Below are positions 1-5,658 of a stretch of DNA of 6,426 nucleotides, one piece after another. Position 1 is the first letter of the stretch; each line of letters starts with the position of its first letter. The position numbers were made by a program, and so were the translations under genes. Below the pieces are notes generated by a model. The model saw only the letters and a program-made list of their open reading frames with translations. It was not told the DNA's origin and did not search any database. Source of the DNA: Candidatus Buchananbacteria bacterium RIFCSPLOWO2_02_FULL_46_11b. GTDB lineage: Bacteria > Patescibacteriota > Patescibacteriia > Buchananbacterales > UBA6539. The stretch spans positions 972 through 7,397 of the forward strand of contig MHIR01000030.1 of assembly GCA_001817615.1 (NCBI GenBank), in the 5' to 3' direction.

Positions 1-273
1 AAATTAAAAGGATTGAAGCGGCAAAATTTGCGCGACCACATGGATGACCTGGAATTAATTTTTAGCATGCTGGGCGAGCGGGTGACAACTGAAATTTCCC
101 AGCAGGAAAGGCCGGATACATTTGTAAAAAATAAAAAAGTGGCCATCCGGGGCGGAAGCGTGGCGGGCAATGCCAGAAAGCAAACAGAAAAAGAAATCGG
201 CCGGAGCGTGGTTTCCCGAAAAAATTACTTGCCAGCGCCCGAAAGCCGAAAACGGATTAAATCAGCCGGTTAG
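1..273 (+). CDS. BRO-N family (phage antirepressor-like) protein, C-terminal fragment
   Basis: The reading frame is open from base 1 (K-L-K-G before the first internal TTG at 13), so this is the last 90 residues of a gene that starts outside the window, not a small gene. The fragment contains LKGLKRQNLRDHM, LELIFSMLGERVTTEIS and GGSVAGNARK. I recognise this block as the conserved C-terminal region of BRO-N domain proteins, annotated as prophage antirepressor-like and common in CPR and Bacteroidetes genomes. The N-terminal DNA-binding BRO-N domain itself is off the window and cannot be verified. The family is thought to act in DNA binding and regulation; the role of this member is unknown. It ends 64 bp before the next gene, which has its own possible promoter, so it need not belong to the downstream operon. 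Family assignment rests on remembered motif similarity. Confidence 0.8.
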   Translation, partial: KLKGLKRQNLRDHMDDLELIFSMLGERVTTEISQQERPDTFVKNKKVAIRGGSVAGNARKQTEKEIGRSVVSRKNYLPAPESRKRIKSAG

Positions 274-324
274 ACAAGAAAAAATGGCGCGGTAGCGAGA
301 AAAATTTTAAGGGGGAAGAGAAGA

Positions 325-330
325 TATAAT
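325..330 (+). promoter_or_regulatory. Possible -10 box (TATAAT) for the paralogue operon
   Basis: A perfect TATAAT lies 7 bp before the ATG at 338. No convincing TTGACA-like -35 is seen 16-18 bp upstream (around 302-307, aaattt), and there is no TG extension. If the box is used, transcription would begin at or within a base or two of the ATG, giving a leaderless mRNA. That fits the lack of a well-spaced Shine-Dalgarno: the purine-rich gggggaagag at 311-320 is about 17 nt from the start codon, too far for normal use. Confidence 0.4.
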
Positions 331-337
331 CTTAAAT

Positions 338-1831
338 ATGCCTAAAAAATACGTCACAATCGTCGAGGATTATAACGTGCCGCTGACGCCCTGGTATATA
401 TTGGTGGAAAAAGTTTTCAGGGAGATGACCGAAGACAAGGCCGGAATCGACAGCATTATTATTCATAAAAAAGATTTTGTCACTTGGTCGCCGAGTCTGG
501 AAGATTTCAACCGGGCCGGCGATTATTTTAATAAAAAAATAGTTCAAGACGAATCATTCGCCAAGTTCTTGCATGGCAAGGAAGTATATTATTTCAAAGA
601 GATTGAAAAGCTGATCGATTATTTGTCTAAAACTGACCTGAAGGAAAAGACCAACCGGCAGCTGTATGAGATTTATTTGAAATATTACAATGCTATCGCT
701 CAATGCTGGCGCTTTGGCATGGCGATTCAGTTTTTGGACATGGGCGAGAATAAGTATTCGGAAAGAATAAAATCCGGGCTTTTGCCTAAGCTAAAAAAAA
801 TCGGCAATCCCGAGATTGTTTTTTCCAAATTAATCACGCCCCGGCAGGAAAATGCCATTCAGGCCGAGAATAACGAGTTTTTAAAATTTCTGGCCGCCAT
901 CCAAAAAAATAAAAAACAAGCCGGGCAAATTAAAAAAGACGTGAGATTTTCGGATTTGGACAAGGACTTGATCAAAAAAATAAAAATGATTGCCAAAAAA
1001 TACGGCTGGATTCAGTTTTATTACATCGGCCCCTCGGCCGACGCCGGGTATTATTATGATTTATTGAAACTAAAAATCAATCTTAACGCCAAAAAAGTGC
1101 TTGATAAGATAAAAAAAGAAAGAAAAGAAATTTTGGATTTTCAAAACAAATACGAAAAGTTTTTTGATTCCGGGGAATTGAAGCAAATTAAAACTCTGCG
1201 TGATTTCATGTATTTAAAGGAAGCCAGAAAAGAATTTCAGATTTATCGCTTAAGCCCCGCCATGCACCGCTGGTTTTCGGAAGTCGGACGCCGGTTTAGC
1301 TGGTCGCCGCTGCAGTGCCGCTACATTATTAAAAAAGAATACGAAGATTTACTGGTTAAAAACAAGAAAATATTGAACGCCGATATTTTAAACGAGCGCT
1401 ATAAAAAATGCGCGTTCTACTCGATTAACGGCAAAATTCGCCTGGTTACCGGCAAAAAAGCGGATGAGATTGAAAAAAAATACATCGTCAAGATAAAGGT
1501 CAACGCTAATATCAAAGAATTGAAAGGCACGGTCGCTTATCCGGGCAAAGCCAGGGGCGCGGTAAAAATCGTCAATTCCACCTCGGATTTGAGCAAATTC
1601 AATCAGGGCGATATCTTGGTCAGCTATTCAACCAATCCTTCTTTGGTGCCGGCCATGAACAAGGCCTCGGCGATTATCACCAATACCGGGGGCGTTACTT
1701 GCCACGCGGCCATTATTTCGCGGGAATTGAAGATTCCCTGCGTCATCGGCACGAATGTCGCCACCAAAGTCTTAAAAGACGGGGATTTGGTGGAAGTGGA
1801 CGCGAATAAGGGGATTGTGAGGAAAATATGA
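338..1831 (+). CDS. PEP-utilising swivel (phosphohistidine) domain protein, paralogue 1
   Basis: 497 aa, no signal peptide or membrane segment, so cytoplasmic. Residues 1 to about 390 are lysine-rich and mostly helical with no recognised catalytic motif. An aromatic/glycine patch (KYGWIQFYYIG, 221-231) and a strand-like SINGKIRLVTG (362-372) recur in both downstream paralogues. Residues about 394-497 form the swivel domain of the PEP synthase / PPDK / rifampin phosphotransferase superfamily, with the acceptor motif GGVTCHAAI (His456; Thr454 at His-2 as in PPDK) and a VDANKG ending. In known enzymes this His carries phosphate between an ATP-grasp site and an acceptor site. Here the ATP-grasp domain and the PEP/pyruvate TIM barrel are both absent: PEP synthase is nearly 800 aa. 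The order helical domain then C-terminal His domain matches rifampin phosphotransferase minus its ATP-grasp. ATG 338 starts with MPKK, as two later genes do. The stop overlaps the next start (ATGA). Substrate unknown. Confidence 0.88.
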   Translation: MPKKYVTIVEDYNVPLTPWYILVEKVFREMTEDKAGIDSIIIHKKDFVTWSPSLEDFNRAGDYFNKKIVQDESFAKFLHGKEVYYFKEIEKLIDYLSKTDLKEKTNRQLYEIYLKYYNAIAQCWRFGMAIQFLDMGENKYSERIKSGLLPKLKKIGNPEIVFSKLITPRQENAIQAENNEFLKFLAAIQKNKKQAGQIKKDVRFSDLDKDLIKKIKMIAKKYGWIQFYYIGPSADAGYYYDLLKLKINLNAKKVLDKIKKERKEILDFQNKYEKFFDSGELKQIKTLRDFMYLKEARKEFQIYRLSPAMHRWFSEVGRRFSWSPLQCRYIIKKEYEDLLVKNKKILNADILNERYKKCAFYSINGKIRLVTGKKADEIEKKYIVKIKVNANIKELKGTVAYPGKARGAVKIVNSTSDLSKFNQGDILVSYSTNPSLVPAMNKASAIITNTGGVTCHAAIISRELKIPCVIGTNVATKVLKDGDLVEVDANKGIVRKI

Positions 1832-3315
1832 ATAAAATAATTTTCGAAAAATTAGGCTGGGAGGAGGCAACCAGAAAAGGCGTCAATTTTGAAATTCTGC
1901 TGATGAGTTTGGTTTGTTATGGCTGGCGGCAATGGAATACCAAAAAGAAAAGGTATTTCGGGCCTTTCTACACCCGCTATTATCGGCAAATTGACGGCCA
2001 TCGAGATATCTTGAAAAAAGACATCTCACAATTTATCAGACAGGTCAAAGAAAGAGAAAGGCAGCGACCCGGCAGTATTTACCGGTCTTATCGTGACTTT
2101 TCAAAAGTTTTATTAGCGGCCGAAAAATTTGCAACTGTTTTACCCCGATTGAATTTTTCTCAATATTCTAATCAAGAATTGGCAAAATTTTTGACTCCTT
2201 ATGCTAATGCGATTAGTAAAACCATCTGGTATGATTATAATTATGTTTTTTTGCAGCATTTAGGACAAGATCTTTATCAGATTATCAGAGTCAAAATCGC
2301 TGATTTGAAAAAGCAAAGTGAATTATTTGATATTTTTACTCTAGCCAGGCAATCCTCAATGGTTCAGCAAGAGCAGAAGGCAATTTTGCAATTAGTCAGA
2401 AAGATTAAAGAGCAATCAATTAGTCTAAACAGTCAAAAGGCTAATCAATTAATCAGTCGGTATTTAAAGCAGTTTGCCTATCTTGGTTATTTTTATTTTC
2501 GCGGCCGGCCGTGGGTCAAGTCGGATATTTTAAATCGGCTAAAAAGCCTGTCAAAAATTAATCCGGCGGAAAAAATCAGTAAATTAAGCATCGCCGAGAA
2601 GAATAACAAGAATTGGCAAACGCTGGCTAAACAATACAGTTTTGATAAAAAGGAATTATTGCTGATAAAAACGATTAAGGAAATGACTTATTGCACCAAC
2701 TTATTTGATGAAGTTTGGAGTTATTGGGTTTGGAAAAGTGAAAGATTGCTGTCAGAACTTCAGGATCGATTAAAAGTTTCCAAAAAAGAATTAATCGAAA
2801 TGGATTTGCCGGAAATAAACAATTTTTTACTCCTTGGTCGGCCAATTGACGCAAAATTTAAAAAAATAATCAGGCAACGCTTTAAGGACAGCGCTTATTT
2901 GATGATCAATAATCAGATTCGCATTTTAAGTGGAGAGCAATTAAAACATTATCGCCAAAAAGTTATTGATTCTGTATCGGCGGTTAAAAAAGTAAAAATA
3001 CTTAAAGGCCAGCCGGCATCGGCTGGATCGGCTAAAGGCAGAGTCGCCCTAGTCTTTGGCATCTCTGATTTAAAAAAGGTGAAAAAGGGTGACATTTTAG
3101 TGTCAAAGGCGACTTTGCCGTCGTTTATGCCGGCCATGGAACGAGCCTCGGCGATTATAGCCGAAGTTGGCGGATTGCTTTCCCACGCGGCCATTGTTTC
3201 GCGCGAGCTTAAGATTCCCTGCGTCGTGGGTATTAAGTTCGCCACTAAAGTCTTAAAAGACGGGGATCTAGTGGAGGTGGACGCGAATAAGGGCGTGGTA
3301 AGGAAGCTGAAGTAA
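1828..3315 (+). CDS. PEP-utilising swivel (phosphohistidine) domain protein, paralogue 2
   Basis: 495 aa, same architecture as its neighbours: helical region (1 to about 390) with the aromatic patch QFAYLGYFYFRG (215-226) and a strand MINNQIRILSG (359-369), then a swivel domain (about 391-495) with GGLLSHAAI around His453. Unlike both paralogues, the residue at His-2 is Leu rather than Thr; in PPDK that Thr is the site phosphorylated by the regulatory kinase/phosphatase. The first 100 residues are rich in Arg, Tyr and Trp and do not visibly align with paralogues 1 and 3. The start is well supported: ATG overlaps the preceding stop by 4 bp, and GAGGA at 1819-1823 gives a Shine-Dalgarno about 4-5 nt upstream, implying translational coupling. 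Codon use in the interior (about 2100-2960) is visibly more AT-rich than in paralogues 1 and 3, while the last 200 bp closely resemble both at nucleotide level. Substrate and charging partner unknown. Confidence 0.86.
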   Translation: MNKIIFEKLGWEEATRKGVNFEILLMSLVCYGWRQWNTKKKRYFGPFYTRYYRQIDGHRDILKKDISQFIRQVKERERQRPGSIYRSYRDFSKVLLAAEKFATVLPRLNFSQYSNQELAKFLTPYANAISKTIWYDYNYVFLQHLGQDLYQIIRVKIADLKKQSELFDIFTLARQSSMVQQEQKAILQLVRKIKEQSISLNSQKANQLISRYLKQFAYLGYFYFRGRPWVKSDILNRLKSLSKINPAEKISKLSIAEKNNKNWQTLAKQYSFDKKELLLIKTIKEMTYCTNLFDEVWSYWVWKSERLLSELQDRLKVSKKELIEMDLPEINNFLLLGRPIDAKFKKIIRQRFKDSAYLMINNQIRILSGEQLKHYRQKVIDSVSAVKKVKILKGQPASAGSAKGRVALVFGISDLKKVKKGDILVSKATLPSFMPAMERASAIIAEVGGLLSHAAIVSRELKIPCVVGIKFATKVLKDGDLVEVDANKGVVRKLK

Positions 3316-3324
3316 GCGATCGGC
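3301..3324 (+). repeat. 24-bp direct repeat across the stop codon, copy 1
   Basis: These 24 bases (the last four sense codons of paralogue 2 plus one base before them in the shared run, the TAA at 3313-3315, and nine bases beyond) are identical to 4985-5008 at the end of paralogue 3. Identity continuing past the stop codon is not explained by protein conservation. It indicates shared descent of the gene end together with the spacer start, by duplication or gene conversion. Confidence 0.85.
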
Positions 3325-3397
3325 TTGGTAAAGCTTAAATTAGCGATCAAGCGATCAGCGATCCGCTTAATATACCTTAAGTAAGCGATCAGCAATC
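3316..3397. repeat. Cluster of GCGATC motifs
   Basis: GCGATC occurs at 3316-3321, 3343-3348, 3351-3356, 3358-3363 and 3385-3390, with a one-base variant GCAATC at 3392-3397. Three copies stand 7-8 bp apart (3343, 3351, 3358). The same hexamer begins and ends the GC-rich core of the 59-bp repeats nearby. A small inverted repeat, CTTAA (3366-3370) / TTAAG (3377-3381), sits between copies. Function unknown: eroded repeat units, an iterated protein-binding site, or simple slippage are all possible. GATC is also the Dam methylation target, but no methylase is seen here. Confidence 0.6.
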
Positions 3398-3400
3398 AAG

Positions 3401-3450
3401 CCCGCCTCGCCTCGACGATATAAAAATATGGTCCGGCGAGTCGAGGCGGG
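3401..3450 (+). repeat. GC-rich imperfect palindrome (hairpin I)
   Basis: CCCGCCTCG at 3401-3409 is the exact reverse complement of CGAGGCGGG at 3442-3450. After one mismatch (3410/3441), CTCG at 3411-3414 pairs with CGAG at 3437-3440. This gives a 13-pair stem with one mismatch and a 22-nt A/T-rich loop (3415-3436). There is no T tract after it, so it is not a standard terminator. GC-rich palindromes of this type recur between genes in CPR genomes, which is the most likely nature of this element. Confidence 0.65.
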
Positions 3451-3463
3451 CGATCGGCCCGCC
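3445..3463 (+). repeat. Perfect 7-bp inverted repeat (hairpin II) competing with its neighbours
   Basis: GGCGGGC (3445-3451), a 5-nt spacer GATCG, then GCCCGCC (3457-3463) form a perfect GC-only stem. Its left arm overlaps the right arm of hairpin I, and its right arm is the left arm of the hairpin inside the 59-bp repeat, so II cannot form together with either. It arises at the junction of the two elements and is absent from the second copy of the 59-bp repeat, where GTAA replaces the left arm. Confidence 0.55.
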
Positions 3464-3508
3464 TTCGCCCTTCGGGCTTCGGCGTGGCAAGCGATCAATA
3501 AATTTATG
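3450..3508 (+). repeat. 59-bp direct repeat, copy A (leader of paralogue 3)
   Basis: This segment is identical over all 59 bp to 5000-5058 and ends with the ATG of the gene it precedes. Its core is an imperfect palindrome: GCCC (3467-3470) pairs with GGGC (3474-3477) around TTC. Outside a TTC/TTC internal loop, GCCCGCC (3457-3463) pairs with GGCG-T-GGC (3481-3488, one bulged T). GATCG (3452-3456) can further pair with CGATC (3492-3496). An AT-rich tail (CAATAAATTT) follows, up to the start codon. No Shine-Dalgarno is present. It may be an RNA leader, a REP-like palindromic element, or a relic of duplication. Confidence 0.9.
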
Positions 3509-4999
3509 CCAAAAAATATTAAGTATTTAAACGATTCCGATCCCTGGTATTTGGCCGAGAATATCCCGGACGTGATTGATTTTCATTTTTCGGAAATTTG
3601 GCTTTCCAGCTTTGCCAATGATTTGGAAAAATCCTGCGGCCGCAATTATAAAAAGATTTTGGCGATTTTTCGGCCGAAGTTTTCTTTGGATTATTATTTC
3701 GGCGAAAAAGATTCTTTGGCCATGGAAAAGCACTTAATCGGCAAGATGAAAAAAAATCCCGAGTTTGGCCGGTTAATCAATAAAAATATCATTAAATTTT
3801 CTGATGGTCTTAACCGCTTCGGCCAGAAAATTTCCAAAATTGATTTGGCGAAATTATCGTCTGAAAAGCTGGCTGATTTAATGGCTGAATCGGACCTGGT
3901 CCATACGCGCCTGTATGAATGGGGCTGGCTGTCAAACGCCACGGACATGTTCCACGGCACTTTTACCTCGACTTTGAAAAAATATCTGGAATCAAAACTG
4001 CCGGCCGATCTGGATTTAAATGAGGCATTTTCCCTCCTGACTTCGCCGGATAAAAAATCGGTGGCCGCCAAACAGGATGAGGAAATATTAAAAATCGCTA
4101 GTCTAATAAAAAATAAAAAAAGCGCCAAGGAAATCAACCGGCTGATTACCCGCCATCAGGCCCGTTATTTTTATTTGAAATATCTTTGGCTGGGCCAGGC
4201 CGGCGTTTATTCCCGGGATTATTTCAGGCGCGAGGCGATCGGGCTGGCCAAGGACGGAATTGATCCGTTGGTAAAAATCAGGCGGCTGAATCAGGAATTG
4301 GTTAGGATTAAAAAGGAAAAAATCCGCCTTTTTAAAAAAATAAAAATAGACCGCCGGCATATTGATCTGTTTGAAATTTATGCCGATTTTATGCTGACCA
4401 AAATTTATCGCCGCTACGCTCAAATTTATTGGGCTTATCAAATCGGCCGGGTGCTGAAGGTTGCCGCCTGCCATTTGGGTATAAGCTTTGACGAAATCCG
4501 CCATCTGACCGGCAAAGAAGTCGCTTTTGCCCTGCGGTACGACGGCTTAAACCGCCCGGCTCTGAAAAAACGGCTGAAGTTCTGCTGGCTTTACGTGGAA
4601 AAAGGCGTGGAGCTGGTTTCCACCGACAAGGACCATCCGGTTTTGAAATTTCTAAAGAATAAATCGAAAGTTTCGGTCAAAGAACTGACCGGCCAGATCG
4701 GCTGCCTGGGTAAAGCTCAGGGCAGGGTGAGAATCATCAATTCCCACAAAGATTTAGCCAAGATGAAAACAGGCGATATTTTAGTCAGCATCGCGACGAA
4801 TCCCGATTTGGTGCCGGCCATGAAAAAGGCGGCGGCAATCGTCACCGAGCAGGGCGGCGTGACTTCGCACGCGGCCATTGTCTCGCGGGAAATGAATATT
4901 CCCTGCGTCATCGGGACCAAGATCGCCACCCAGGTGCTAAAAGACGGCGATTTGGTGGAGGTGGACGCGAATAAAGGAACGGTGAGGAAGCTGAAGTAA
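3506..4999 (+). CDS. PEP-utilising swivel (phosphohistidine) domain protein, paralogue 3
   Basis: 497 aa from ATG 3506. An in-frame ATG at 3428 would add 26 residues, but those are encoded by hairpin I and the 59-bp repeat, whose second copy ends exactly at the ATG of another gene; the MPKN start also resembles the MPKK of paralogue 1. Helical region (1 to about 390) includes the aromatic patch HQARYFYLKYLWLG (217-230) and LGISFDEIRHLTGKEV (324-339), which resembles the linker found in PEP-synthase/RPH-type proteins. The swivel domain (about 392-497) has GGVTSHAAI with acceptor His455 and Thr453 at His-2, an exact PPDK-like arrangement. ATP-grasp and TIM-barrel domains are missing, as in the paralogues. 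It sits 190 bp after paralogue 2, beyond a repeat-rich spacer, so it may be separately controlled. Substrate unknown; a role in phosphate transfer is inferred from the His motif. Confidence 0.87.
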   Translation: MPKNIKYLNDSDPWYLAENIPDVIDFHFSEIWLSSFANDLEKSCGRNYKKILAIFRPKFSLDYYFGEKDSLAMEKHLIGKMKKNPEFGRLINKNIIKFSDGLNRFGQKISKIDLAKLSSEKLADLMAESDLVHTRLYEWGWLSNATDMFHGTFTSTLKKYLESKLPADLDLNEAFSLLTSPDKKSVAAKQDEEILKIASLIKNKKSAKEINRLITRHQARYFYLKYLWLGQAGVYSRDYFRREAIGLAKDGIDPLVKIRRLNQELVRIKKEKIRLFKKIKIDRRHIDLFEIYADFMLTKIYRRYAQIYWAYQIGRVLKVAACHLGISFDEIRHLTGKEVAFALRYDGLNRPALKKRLKFCWLYVEKGVELVSTDKDHPVLKFLKNKSKVSVKELTGQIGCLGKAQGRVRIINSHKDLAKMKTGDILVSIATNPDLVPAMKKAAAIVTEQGGVTSHAAIVSREMNIPCVIGTKIATQVLKDGDLVEVDANKGTVRKLK

Positions 5000-5008
5000 G
5001 CGATCGGC
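4985..5008 (+). repeat. 24-bp direct repeat across the stop codon, copy 2
   Basis: Identical to 3301-3324. It covers the end of paralogue 3, its TAA (4997-4999) and the first nine bases of the spacer, where it runs directly into the 59-bp repeat copy B. Paralogues 2 and 3 thus share both their stop context and the GCGATCGGC that opens the repeat. Confidence 0.85.
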
Positions 5009-5058
5009 CCGCCTTCGCCCTTCGGGCTTCGGCGTGGCAAGCGATCAATAAATTTATG
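5000..5058 (+). repeat. 59-bp direct repeat, copy B (leader of the HAD gene)
   Basis: Identical to 3450-3508. It fills the entire gap between the paralogue 3 stop (4999) and the HAD start codon, and ends with that ATG. The sequences after the two ATGs are unrelated, so identity stops exactly at the coding boundary. The imperfect hairpin of copy A is preserved (GCCC/GGGC and GCCCGCC/GGCGTGGC arms). With no T tract after it, it is not expected to terminate transcription; it more likely leaves the HAD gene in the same transcript. Confidence 0.9.
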
Positions 5059-5658
5059 TTCAAAAATAAAATCAAACTCATCGCCCTGGACGGCTACGGC
5101 ATTCTTTTGAGCCGAGGCTATCCCCAAACCGTCGCGGTGATTGCCAAAAAAACCGGCTTGCCGGAAAAATGGCTTTTTGACGTGATTTACAAGAAATATT
5201 TCAATCAGGCGGCTTTGAAGAAAATCACCCAAAAGCAGGCCTGGGAGTCAGCCGTTAAGGAATTGAAATTGCCGATGAGCTGGCAGGCCTTGCGCGCGCT
5301 TCATTTAGGCCTTTTTAAAATCAATCAGCCGGCTTTCAGGCTGGCCAAGGAATTAAAAAAGAAATACAAAGTCATCATGCTGTCCAAAAACACGCGCAGC
5401 CAGTTTGCCGACACGAAAAAGAAACTGCCCGCGGTCTGGCGGGAATTGGAAGCGATCAATACCTGGGAATACAATCTGCCCAAAGCCTCAAAAGAAACCA
5501 TTAATTTTTTATGCCAAAGATATCGGGTTAAGCCCCAGGAAATTCTTTTGGCCGACGACCAGGCGGTTAATTTGGCGGCCGCCAAAAAAATGGGCGTTAA
5601 AACGATTTTTTATAAAAATTTCAAGCAATTTAAAAAAGAATTGGAAAAATATGCCTAA
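5056..5658 (+). CDS. HAD-superfamily hydrolase-like protein
   Basis: 200 aa, soluble. HAD landmarks appear in order. Motif I is IALDGYGIL (nucleophile candidate Asp12); motif II is VIMLSKN (Ser110); motif III is Lys143 in LPKASKETI; motif IV is ILLADDQAVN (Asp167, Asp168), followed by the typical AAAKKMGVKTIFY. Residues about 20-90 between motifs I and II are helical, as in a C1 cap. The Asp expected two residues after the nucleophile is Tyr14, the arrangement seen in L-2-haloacid dehalogenases (DAYGT), whereas most phosphatases have Asp there. The reaction is therefore uncertain: an atypical phosphatase, a dehalogenase-like hydrolase or a binding protein. The ATG at 5056 ends the 59-bp repeat; no Shine-Dalgarno is visible. 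Its end overlaps the PRTase gene by 8 bp, suggesting coupled expression and linked function. Confidence 0.85.
   Translation: MFKNKIKLIALDGYGILLSRGYPQTVAVIAKKTGLPEKWLFDVIYKKYFNQAALKKITQKQAWESAVKELKLPMSWQALRALHLGLFKINQPAFRLAKELKKKYKVIMLSKNTRSQFADTKKKLPAVWRELEAINTWEYNLPKASKETINFLCQRYRVKPQEILLADDQAVNLAAAKKMGVKTIFYKNFKQFKKELEKYA

Noticed and set aside
13..273. A separate small gene starting at TTG 13
   Set aside because: The frame is already open at base 1, and the preceding K-L-K-G fits the conserved block of the larger BRO-N-type protein, so it is a fragment cut by the window edge.
274..308. Terminator after the BRO-N-type gene
   Set aside because: The only pairing is a 3-4 bp stem (CGC/GCG near 287-296) before a short AAAATTTT. 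This is too weak to call.
3369..3374. Promoter for paralogue 3 at TAATAT/TATACC in the spacer
   Set aside because: The hexamers are poor matches, no -35 is seen at the right distance, and the region is repetitive. A promoter may exist but cannot be placed.
2949..3395. Minus-strand open frame of 148 codons opposite the end of paralogue 2
   Set aside because: It mirrors the conserved swivel-domain coding sequence; a similar antisense frame appears opposite paralogue 3 (4717-5232), as expected from shared codons. No start context or family likeness was seen.
3343..3397. CRISPR-like array
   Set aside because: The repeated unit is only 6 bp with 1-2 bp or irregular spacing; there are no uniform spacers and no cas genes.
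3428..3505. N-terminal extension of paralogue 3 from the ATG at 3428 (26 extra residues)
   Set aside because: The residues are encoded by a palindrome and the 59-bp repeat, whose other copy is non-coding and ends at a start codon. The peptide has no counterpart in the paralogues.
5405..5650. Extension of the PRTase-like gene upstream of 5651
   Set aside because: It runs through the HAD gene in another frame, has an Arg/Lys/Trp-rich composition typical of a shadow frame, and lies before a clear PRTase start.
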